From: Drosophila miranda | Lineage: Eukaryota; Arthropoda; Insecta; Diptera; Drosophilidae | DNA length: 64,000 nt | Direction: 5' to 3' | Assembly (NCBI RefSeq): GCF_003369915.1 | Contig: NC_046675.1 | Span: 62,001 to 126,000 of the forward strand | Shown here: positions 49,622-61,300 of the stretch, one piece after another | How positions within the stretch are numbered: the stretch's first letter is position 1 | Layout of the letters: each line of letters starts with the position of its first letter | Notes under the pieces: model-generated | What the model was told of the DNA's origin: nothing | The model's input: the letters and a program-made list of their open reading frames with translations, nothing else | The model's database searches: none | Made by a program: the position numbers and the translations under genes

Positions 49622-52509
49622 TCAATGCCAATGCATTTGCATGGATACATTTGTAAAGGAAGACATGTCGAGAGAGTTGGACTTGTGCCAGTTTTTTTTT
49701 GATGTAGAAGATTGGGCCAGGAATAGATTCGGGTCATCAAATCCCCCTGCCTGGCGTCCCGGCTGTGTCTTCTTTTTCTTTGTCTTGGACTTATTGCGCA
49801 TAATAGGCTTTTTGGGCTCCTGGTGTACGTTACCCTTGCCGTATATCCAGTCGAAGCGTTTCTTTCGCTCACCGAGCACGCAGGCGCCGTATTGGACGTA
49901 GGGATTCGGAGGATGGGGGAACATACTGGGCATGGCCCAGTCGTTTTCGTTGTACTGCGTTTCAGTGTGCTTCACGTGCGACTTCTTCAGTCGTTCTGGC
50001 TTGATGACCCCAGCAGGCGGAGTGACTCCGAATTCGTACTCTTCCTCGCTGTCGCTCTCATCACCCGTAATTGGGGAGTAGAAAAATGTTTTTATCTTCT
50101 CCGGCCATCCCCGCTGCTTAAGCATGCTTTCCACCTCGTACTCGAGGCGCTTTTTGTCAATGTGACTGCGACAATAGCAGCTAGTTACTGGCCTGTTGCA
50201 CTTGCATGGAGGGAATCCCTTCTCTTTAAGGAGCATTTTCATCTCACGCAGCCTGGCCGCACTGGGATCCTTTGTGATGCGAAAGACCACTGGCTTCATA
50301 TCCGCATAGGGATTCGCGCACAGCGCTAGCGAGTGTGGGTCCTTCAGGGGACGCAGTGTGATGATATATTCGTCCCGTTTCTTAAGAATGTGCAGCGTAG
50401 GATGTTGCACCAGTGCCTCCTGCAATGGATCCTCTGGATCGGGTCTTTTGTTCCGGTAGTGGTAGCGCGAGAGGCATATGGTATCCACGGGGAAGTCCTT
50501 GAGGAAGTAAGCCATCAGTTGTCGTATTGGCCTGGAAATTGCACCCGGCCGCCAAGTCTTGAAGCGCGCCATATCGCTCTTTGTCCACATCCAGCCCATG
50601 TGGCAGGGAACCTTGCGGTAGCCGGTGTACTTGCTGTCACTGATGCATCCTCTGTGGCCAATGTGGGGGCACACCTTTTTTTTCTGAATATCGAAGTACG
50701 TGTATCTGGGGAGCCGATAATGTTTGTCTAAGTATGTATTATCTGGGAATGTCCTATGCGAACACAGCTCACCGCTTAGATCTCGAACGGAGGAGTCGAG
50801 CCTGGCAATTCTTTCTCTTGCTCTTCCTCTTCGAATCCTTCTCGATACCTTTGTGTGATTTTCCCAGCGAAGGTCGAGCTCGGCGTCGATCCCCAGCTAA
50901 CTTTGTGCTGTTGCATGCCGCCTCACATTCTTCGCGAAGAGCCGCGGCATTGGGGTCATCGTGTAAGTTCTTCCCGGACACCGACTGCTCTTTTTTCTTC
51001 TTACCGTACATGTTGCGCATCTCACTGAAAATCGTGATCAACTTTGAGCGGTGCTGCGACGTGCTCGAGGGTATGTTTCTTAGTGACTGTCCCTTTTTTA
51101 GCTGACTTCCGTCTTTTTGAATTCCGCGGGCGTTTTGGGGCCTATTTTCCTGCTCTGTAAAGAACTGATCGCACAATTTGCGAATGCGACAGCGTGTGCA
51201 GATCCGTCCTGACATGCATCCGCAGGTTTCATGGAGGTTGGGATTAGGGTCAGGTAAGTTGGCATTAGATTTTCTATCTTCCTCGGAGAAAACTATACAG
51301 GGTTCTTTGCGGAGGCAGTCACGGAGCAGCTGCTGTGCAGTGGTCGAGACGTCGTAGGGCTCCTCGCAGGAGTCCATGGTATCAAAAGCCCTGTAACCAC
51401 AGTAGGGACAGCCGGCGACTTTTGGGAGCCAGCTAATGTCCGATTGGCAAAGGCGGCAGATATTCGGGCGCTTGTACTTCTCCTGCTTTAGTTCTGGCTC
51501 ATTCGTGTCACAGGAACCCAGTAACTTCCTGCGGATCAGTTCCTGCTGCGATGCGGACAAGCAGAGCCGTCCATTGCCCGAATTCTGCTTTTTTTCCTCC
51601 AACCAAGTGTCATAAAGACAGTCACTTGAGTTTGTGTCCGTGCTCACCGGTGATGAGCGCTGGCAGTGCCACCGTCTGGACTCCTCGTAATTGCCAGGCG
51701 GAGCGGGAATCTGGGCCTTGTCGAGTCCTAGCTCCCTAAACAGATCTTTCAGCATTCCTTGGTCCTTTTCCCTGTGCACCGCTGGGTCAGGGGGAATTTC
51801 AATACCCGCTACTGTGCAACCACACTCTCCGGCATCGCGCGAGCTGTCGTTGTGAACGCACTGGAATGGGGCACCGGTATGTGACATCAGCCGCTGGTCC
51901 GTTATGCACGATGTGCCCGGACACTTACCAGAGCGACCTAGGGTGAAGATTACGTCCCGATAGTTGATGGACTTATCAACGGGCCGACAAACATCGTAGC
52001 AACCGAGGGGCACAAGTCCGGGGCTGAGATAGGCAAAAAAACATACTTAGTATTCTTGATAGGATGCACGAATACTCGGTTAATACTCACTCAAGTTCCG
52101 GTTGAAGTGAGCTAAACTTGATGATAATCTCGACTGATTCAATGACCTTCCTATCCTTTGACAGATCTAGGTGGATGGTTTCGGTGACCAGAAAGGTGGG
52201 ATCGGTAAGCTGGCGGAGCAAGAGCGGGGTCAACAGGGCGCTACCGGCCCCGAGGAGATCCCCGCTTTTGCTAACCGTCACGCAAACCCCCTTCGAGGTC
52301 AAAATGCCGATGAGCTCGCAGGGACTGGCCACAAACTGACCCAGAGGATCCATTGGGAAATCCTCCACGAACATACGATCCTCGGGAAGCTCTTCAAATT
52401 TCTGGAACAGCCGAATGGAGTAACTGTAGTCCCTACTCCTACCGGGTTCACACAATTTAGACTTGACCAGTAGAACGTCGAAGTTATAGGTTTGCTGTGT
52501 GGGCTCCAT
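49622..52509 (-). CDS. Uncharacterised Cys-rich protein (DUF4788/DUF4776-like), paralogue B
   Basis: Coding exons 52509-52091, 52023-50773 and 50705-49622; phases agree and give 917 aa. Domain order repeats paralogue A: an N-terminal domain (LLVKSKLCEPG; LDLSKDRKVIESVEII), a zinc-binding-like block CRLCQSDISWLPK with CPYCGYRA, a basic linker, then HMGWMWTK, RPGAISRPI, KCNRPVTSCYCRS, and the FPHPPNPYVQYGACV motif. It has one intron fewer in the N-terminal half than A as I parse it. Most of the protein is strongly diverged from A except for a C-terminal block that is nearly identical at DNA level (49797-49996 against 46330-46529). The C-terminus after QPGRQ differs completely. Function unknown. 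Confidence 0.75.
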
Positions 52510-53183
52510 GGTGAGCAGGCGTAAAACTTATATACAAATTGAGTTTGGAATTGTGTTTACTGTCTGCGGATTTGGTAAAACTTTGCTAAAATTTAAAACT
52601 ATAAAGCTCCTCGGTCAGTACATAAAAAACGTGTGTAGAAAAGATTGAGAGACAATAAATTCCCAGGAACTGTCAATGTCCGAACATACGAGGATATAAC
52701 ATATGACACAGGTCACTAGGTTTCAATATCTCTCTAAAACTAGGTCATCTGGAACGGAGTTTCGAAAATGAGCGTTGCTTAGTTTAAGCATTTTAACTCT
52801 TATCAGAAACTACATAATCAGTTATCGCGTTCGTGGTGCACCTTTCGTTGGACCAGCAAGACCCCAGCTATTTCATATTCCATTAATAACATGCATAGTC
52901 AAGAGTTGTTTGGAAAATGAGCGTATGTGTGAGTAGCGTAAATATAATTATAGCCCAAATAATTTAACATTTGATATACGATGAACAACAGTGCATAGGT
53001 TTACTCGCAAGGGAACAGAGAATTTTTGACTATATTCCATGTCTACTTTCCGACACTATATGCCGGACTTCCGGTAATGACAACAAGGTGTGCGTAATGC
53101 ATAATGCAAGTGGGAGGGTGTGGCTCCCCCGCTCTGCTCCCTTTGGGCAGTTTCTTTGCTGCATTGGATTGGTAGGATGCGTC
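52510..53183. other. Intergenic between paralogue B and Tpi
   Basis: Should include the paralogue B promoter on its left and the Tpi 3' UTR on its right. I see no clear TATA box or other coding sequence. Confidence 0.4.
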
Positions 53184-54073
<890 letters not shown>

Positions 54074-54151
54074 TTAAGTTAGTTAGATGTTGAAAACGGT
54101 AATTTTGATACGGGCAGTGTTGAAAGAAATGAAATGATTAGAAATTCGCCG

Positions 54152-54412
54152 TCAACTTTTTCTTTTACTTATAATTTCGCTTCGAAGTTTGCTAACCTTC
54201 TTCTGACCTTCATACGTCTCCCACGGGCGCTTTGAAAGCTTTGGGAAAACAGCTGTTAGCTTGTGAGCTTTCGGGGAAACGATTAGGCGCAAGTCCACCG
54301 ATATGTCAGCGCTCGGGTTGTTGTCCATGATTGCGCGGGACAGCGGGCCACTCTGATGCGTGTGCCAGACGCTTCTTCCTCTTCCACGGGTCGCGCGAAC
54401 AATTTGAATCAT
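54152..54412 (-). CDS. Small ORF upstream of Tpi (86 aa), unidentified
   Basis: An open frame from ATG 54412 to a stop at 54152, 160 bp before the Tpi start on the same strand. The product is basic and has no recognised domain; a second ATG (before DNNPSAD) would give 58 aa that look more protein-like (SVDLRLIVSPKAHKL, ending in ISKRKS). It could be a small gene of its own, an upstream ORF in a Tpi 5' exon, or chance. Confidence 0.35.
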   Translation of the reverse strand: MIQIVRATRGRGRSVWHTHQSGPLSRAIMDNNPSADISVDLRLIVSPKAHKLTAVFPKLSKRPWETYEGQKKVSKLRSEIISKRKS

Positions 54413-55207
54413 TTTGTCTCGAAAATAAAGTTAACGTAGACGCAATTGATTAGTTCAATAAATGAAATGTACACTTGGGAACAGCTTGCTTGAAAAATTC
54501 AAACCTGCAGTTATCGATAGACTTGCTTATTTTTAGCTTCAGCCAAGACCCGAATCGAGGCCCAAAGCTTTCGAAACAGCAGAACAGCTGTTGCTTAAGC
54601 TTTTGTACATGAAATAAATATACTCTTTCTAGGAGGCCTATGAATTTTAATATCGATTTTGTTCGAGCCAAAGGTCTATACATACGATACTAACAAAATC
54701 TATTGAAATTCTGTTTTAAGCATTTTATTTTGTGTATAGGATTGATTTAACTTCAACGTTGAAATTCATTTCGAATAGCTTTCATAACATAGTTTTCACA
54801 GACGTTCAGGTGTACACAAACATACATATATACATACATACATATGTTGATACACCATATACTATACACGGTACACATATACACACAGGGGCTAACAGCA
54901 AAATTGCACAAATTTATATCATCGACTTTGCACATAAATACGTTATACTATAACAACATTAAAGATTATTTACAGAATTAGCTAGTCCATACATTAATTC
55001 GTACTCAAAATAAATGCGCATAACTGCCTAAACACTCAACTGCCGCTATCGATGGATCCGACTGAACTCGAAAGTCTAATTCCGCTAAGGTCTTCCTAAT
55101 GCGGAAGGGAACTAATGAGAACCATCAAGTACTTAAAATAGAAGCTTTGACTTGCGAGTATTTGCCTAGGGACTGCTCCGGGTGGAGCCATTGCCCTCGT
55201 CCACTGG
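54413..55207. other. Intergenic between the small ORF and AdoR
   Basis: AT-rich, with CATACATATATACATA repeats at 54815-54850. The right part is presumably AdoR 3' UTR. No coding frame supported. Confidence 0.5.
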
Positions 55208-58200
55208 TCAGCTCTCCGCACTAGCAGTGGCCAGGGATGGTGAGGAGGCTGAGGGTGCCTCGTCGCGGGCCAGGAGATGTGCAGGTGTGGGCGTTGACGG
55301 TCCCGGTGAGTTCGTCGAAGTTGAGGTGGTTCTTGTGGCATGCGGTTGGAAGAGGTGAAACAGGTTGGAATGGTGCATAAGGCTGCTTACGGATCTCAGA
55401 GGGCTGAAGAAGCTCTCCTGGTGGTGGTTTAAAGGCGACTCTTGCGGATCGCTGAGATTATTGTTGTTGTTGAGCGAAAGGGCTACCTCTCCATTTCCAT
55501 CGCCCTGTGAACGCCCTTTGGGGTTGTTGCTGCAGGTACAGGAGCGGCTTTTCTTGAGCGAGTTCCTGGTCAGGGCGGTTCCCTTCCGGTACTTTGGCTT
55601 GTGGCCTGTTGAGCCCGGGCTAGCTTCGCTATCTATTACGTAGACGCTGGGGGTGGGGGTGTTGCCTTCCTTGTGCGACGTCCCGGGGAGGCTGTTGGAA
55701 TTGCCGGCAAAGAGTTTTGCCCGAAGCAGAGGTGGAAGCGGGCCATTGGTGGGCGAGGTCTGGGTGGAGCATGGTCTGCCCTTGGCCCCCTCCTGCTGAA
55801 GGGCTAGGTCCAGGTCGTAGGGCAGCTCGTGTATATTGCTGGGCTGATTCTGGTAGTCCGTATCGTCGGATCGGAGTTTCTCGCGCATGACGATGGCCAG
55901 TGATCGGCGGAGCTCAGCGGGATCCACGCCAGTCTGGTTGGGAGTACCTGGATCAAAGACATCCTCGAAATCTATGTCGTCACCGTCCTCATCGACCAGG
56001 CCTTTGTCATCTTCATCCTGGCTGGAGGAGTAGTTGTGGTTGTCATATGAGTAGACGCTGTCACAGCGCTGATGCATCCCATGTGTAGCGGGCTGAAGAC
56101 TGGCAGGCTTATCAGGTGAAGTACGCGGGGGGATAGAGATACTGCTGTCGTGATCGCTCTCCCGCTTGGGACTCAGTCCCGCAGGGATCGGGAACTCGTA
56201 GCTTATCTCGCCCAGCTCTGCTCCGCTGGAGGCCTCCATGATGTTCCACATCTCGCGCTCCATCTCCGTAGTAACGGAGGCGACGGCGGCTACCGTCTGG
56301 TTGATGTTGTTGAAGCATGGTGATACTACGCCGCACTTGGGAAGCAGCTGGGAGTTCTTGAGGGCCTCCTGCTGCTGCCGCAGCCAGATTGGTGAGTCTG
56401 CAGGGAAAATGAGTCATTAGCTGGATCTTTGGACTAAGTGGCCGATTTGGCCGGGAGACGACGCGCACTCACACTCACCCACATAGAGGCGCGGCTGCGT
56501 GGAGCGCATGTTTGAGTCCATCGACTGGAGGCGGTGCTGGCTGGCCAAGGAAAATCTGTGGGTGGCTTCCGCCTGCTGGTCGATGTCCACGCCCATCATC
56601 TTGAGCAGCAGGTTCTTGAGTGCTGCCCGAAAGTCCTTGAGGTGGTAGGCGTAGAGCACAGGGTTTACGGCCGAATTCAAGTGTGAGAGAATGATGCAAA
56701 AGAGCGTCAGCTTGGGGTGGACATAACAGTCAGGGCAGAAGGCCTTGATGCAGTTGATCGTGTACAGTGGTATCCAGCAGATCATAAAGAATAGCACAAT
56801 AATGGAAAGATTCTGCGTGGCTTTTACGTCCCGCTTGCGGGCTGCTCCCAGTACCCTTAGCATTGTGCCGGCATGACCGCCCCTTCCAGGCATTACCTGC
56901 ATGGGAGCTGTAGAGGAGCGCCGGCTTAGGTCCGAGGCGGGATTCATAGTCACGATCTGGCGCACCTACGTGGAGAGCAGTATGATATAGCATGACCAAT
57001 TCGGATCCAGCCAACCAGCGTGGGCAGGTGTTGAACTCACTTGTTTGATGATGACGCGATAGATGTGCGTGTAGAAGGCCAGCATGAGCAGCGCCGGTGT
57101 GATGATTGTGGCAAAATACAGGAAGACAAGGTAGTCGTAGTCCATCACCTCCACAAATAGGCACTCCTGGTTATGGGCCACATCCGCATGCCAGCCGAAG
57201 AGCGGCAGGAAGCCCACAATCGTGCCGGCCACCCAGCACATTGAGATGATGACTGCAACAGACAGCAGGGGCGAATGATAAGCAAAGGGTTACAAACCGA
57301 AGCCCGCCAAGGGACCTCCTCCAACGTCACAGTGGCCGTGGGATAGTGGCCAATAGGAATTGACAAAGAGAGCCAACTGAACTCGTCTGAACTGGGAAAA
57401 TGACGCACATGCCGTTTCCCCTAGTAAAACTTGGACGGTCGCTGAGTGTTGCGGACACATTAGAGCATAACATCATCGGGCGGAGTGTGGTCCCCAATGC
57501 AAGTAAATGCGAAAGCATTTACCATTGGGATATTGCAACGGCATCAACATCTATATCTGGAGAGCACTACATTGGCTTTCGTGGCTTTGGAATACCAGTT
57601 AAAGAGTTGTGTACTATCTGCTGCACTCTAATAGTTGGCCGGATGAGCATGTCTTTGTCTTAGCCAAGCCGCAACTCAAACATCGACAGCAGGCAGGCTG
57701 AACAATGTAAGAGGAAAAGTCAGACAAAATCATTAGTAGCGAGGCAACAAAGGCCCATCAGGGATGCAGTCTTTTACTTTCAACAATGGGGACAGAACAG
57801 ATAGAATATCGCCCTCTTTCTTGAACTTACAAATCGCCGTCCGGGTGCGCACGTTGCGCGAATATGCCATCGGATAGAGGATGGCCCAGTAGCGATCCAC
57901 GGAGACGGCCACCAGGCAGAATATGGAAATGGTGCAGAGCACCACGAGCAGGGAGACGGTGAAGAGGCAGGCGTGCAGGTTGTGTGGCAGTCCTATGGAG
58001 GCTAGGATGGCAAAGGGCACGCCCAGACTGCCCACCAGGAAGTCAGCCATGGCCAGGGAGACGATGTAGTAGTTGGTCCTGCGGCGCAGCTTCCGTTCAC
58101 GGCGAAACACAATTATGACCAGCACATTGCCGATGATGCTCACGATGGCCACAAGGATCTCGAAGACGGTGTAGGGAATGTTTAGCTCGGTGGTGGGGTT

Positions 58201-58302
58201 GTCTGATAGACCCGGCTCCTCTGTCTTAGCGGCGGCATGGAGCGGAGCTATTGGCAGATTAAAGGACAGATCCGTGATCGATAGGTATCGGAACTCCGAC
58301 AT
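55208..58302 (-). CDS. AdoR: Adenosine receptor (class A GPCR), four coding exons
   Basis: A seven-transmembrane receptor for extracellular adenosine, coupling to cAMP and calcium signalling at the plasma membrane. Coding exons 58302-57831, 57252-57041, 56965-56479 and 56397-55208; all GT-AG, phases consistent, 786 aa. TM1 (~50-72, IIGNVLVII), TM2 (SLAMADFLVG), TM3 ending in the DRY motif (SVDRYWAI), TM4 (IISMCWVAGTIVGFLPLF, spanning the first intron), TM5, TM6 with CWIPLY and TM7 with NPVLYAY. The long C-terminal tail of about 400 residues is Ser/Pro/Asn-rich with acidic patches, a known trait of the insect receptor. The start is the first ATG (MSEFRYLS). The identity is from recognising the adenosine-receptor pattern; the 5' UTR exons are not located. 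Confidence 0.92.
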
Positions 58303-61300
58303 TTTCTCAAGCTCTGTGTCCGAGCCTTGAAGGCCGATAGGAGGGAGTGTTGGCTAATTGACCGTGTGGGAGGTAACGGACCGTGTAAATTTCAGTTAAA
58401 TTTTAAAATTCGTAATTGACTCGAGATGGTCATGGCTGGAGCAGCGAGAGCAATAACACATGCTGCGCATTGCGTATACGCCATGTCCATGCTCTGCTTC
58501 TACTCAGCTGCGGTGTCCCGTTTGCGGCTGCCTCGTCCTCAGTGCTACTCGATGTTTTCTATTAATTTTGTTTCCTTTTCTTTATCTGCTTTGTTGCTTG
58601 TTGTAGCTGTCACAGGGGAGTGTGGAAGTGTATTAGCTGGAAAAATAAAGATATGAAACGCAGTTCTTGTAATTTATTGTTATTTCAATCATTATAAACT
58701 TATCCAATTAAGATTTATCCTATTACGGCGAATGTGCCAGAAATTTCTCAATCAGAATTCAAATCAGAACTAGTTGAATACATACTCATGGATTACATTG
58801 CAAAGTTTACGCACCTCTTTAGCTAGTGTGGGGATAAGTAATAGGAAATCTATCCTATATACTCGAATATATACTTAACAGTCACTTAGTTCACTTTCCA
58901 AGCCGAGCTTTAAGCCACGCCGCTGCACTCTTATCACAGCGTCTATCACAAAAGCGTCTAGAGGAGAAGTTCTACTGTGTGTATGTGTCTGTGTGTGAGT
59001 GCGTGATAAGAAAGTAATAAATTAGTCTCTCGAAAGCTCTAGCTATTTTATGCATACATACATGTACAAACATTTATATACACATATGCATATTTCAACG
59101 CATTATTTAATTAATTTTTCTGCCTTTTATTTTAATTATGTGTAATTATGTGGAAAAAAACTTAAGCGGACGTGTACTTCTATTTCGCTACCTTCTTAAC
59201 TCTGATCCAACCAGCGATCACCCTCTCGTCAATCCACTAGACTCTGGATCCCTTAGAAGCTTGCCCACTCTATCATGGTCTTATATTCTCCGAGTACCGG
59301 GTACAAAGAGAGGAAACACTTAATCATTGTTCGGGACATTTGTTACTCATACACATAAAAGGGAAAAATTAATTGTGGTAATTTTTTAATGTAATAAATT
59401 GATAAATATTTGCCAAAAATACGTTAAATGGAACTCGATATCGATAACGACGAGCGGCGAGTGACTAGAAAACATGGCATCAAATCCCATTTTCCATGCA
59501 CCGACTGTGAGATACTCTTGAAAACATAATTCTGACTCACTCCAGCCTTTTGTGTTTTTCAAGGCAATCAATAATCAGGTTTATGTTGAAAACACTCAAG
59601 GTTTCAAATTTACGCAGTTCTTCTAGGGATAGAAAATAGTGTATATATTGCACATACATACATATGTATGTACTCATCTTCATATTAGAGACTACCCTTG
59701 CTTACGAGTATGCGGAGTATTTTTTCGATATCTCCTTTGTATGCAGCAAATACAAAGCCGTAAAAGTAAACATTGGGGCCCAGTCCCGGACAGCTACAAA
59801 ATCAATTGCTAGACAATCGAACTGGAGTGGAGATGGGAGTGGCGAGGACGCAACTTGGGCCAGAAGGCACACACAGTCATTGACACCCCATAAATAACCG
59901 AGCATCCAAGCGTGTATATCCGCAAGGATATCTCGCCTGTTAGGCGCAGCCCGAGCGGGAGAGAGCCAAGGAGCAGCGGGGGGTGATAATAGCATGGACT
60001 GGGATTTGTTCTACAGCGGGAAGTCATGGAAATCGATCAAAAAGCGTGTGAATTGGTCTTATTTTATAGTTACTAGGAACTAAAGCCAGATAAAATTACA
60101 TTGGGGGAAGAGCAGTTGAGTTTAAAAGAGCTTACTGCTCAATCATTTGGTCGAGGGTTTTGGCTGTGAAAGTGCATCCATCAAGCTATGACAACAATTT
60201 GCGGTACATGGAAACGTTTTCCATTTAATTGGCCCACCTTCGACCTGCTCGCTTTGCTCCTTGCGGTCTTACGATTCATCAACTTAGTCGTGGCAGTTGC
60301 CGCTAAGTGAAAAGCAGCAAGTGGAAAATGAAGAGCATAGAGTGTGGGGTAGGCACTTCATCAAGCCTGAGCACTTAGGGCCAGACACTAACCCGCTCTG
60401 ACCTGAGACTTTCCTCGTAGAAAGGCTTGTCAAATTATCGGTGTTCTTCAGCCAGCCCTTATGGACGACACTCAGTTATTGCCCAACTTATTGGCAATGG
60501 AATTTATGTTGCTTTCCCCCATAGCTGTTATCCTCCTGCTCTGTCTCAACGAAACTCCCCGTGGACCGAGCTCGCTTGCGTGTTAAGCTGGGTCGACATT
60601 TGGAGCAAGTCGATTCGCTTAATTGCCTTTTGCCTAATTAATTCAATCGAGCAGGAGCAGGAGGACAGCACGACCCCAGGAGCACCAGGAGCTATCCAGC
60701 AACAGACAAAAGGCCACAGGCGGCATTTGCATTCCATTCCATTTCTATTTCCATTTCTGTTAAAAACTCAATCAACAAATGGTACTGCAATTGCGATAGG
60801 GTGCTGATTTAATTAATTTGGCAAGCACAATTAGCGATCGCCGTGGCCGTGGGCTGTGTGAGGGAGCGCTCAAAGTGTCGCCGCCTAAGAGCGGCCCAGT
60901 TCACTGCACCCGACACCTCCAACCTATATAAATTGTTTGAATTCATTAGGTGTGCCTTATGAGGAGCTGTGAATGACGAGCAGAATCACAAGCCAGAGCT
61001 TTGACATGGCCATAATTTGAATCACTGCCTGGGCCATGGGTTATGGAATGCCTTGTTAGTGCTTAGTACGTGACTGGTTAGCGGAATCCAAATTGGCTTA
61101 CAGTGGCCAAGAAGACGCAGTACTCATGCTCAAGGCAGCATGGCTCCTTTCAGCCATTACTCATACGCTCCATATCTAGGGCCTCCTGCAACTGTTTAAA
61201 CTTTGCGCATTTGTCAGGCGCATGCCAGGGTTGGAGCTGGAGCCACGAAATTCAAGGCCTCGCTGTACCTAATCCCCCTTCGAATCTTTTAGCTGCAAGT

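Noticed and set aside
58426..58656. 76-codon plus-strand frame with a hydrophobic stretch upstream of AdoR.
   Set aside because: Short, no signal of selection visible, and overlapping the likely AdoR 5' region.
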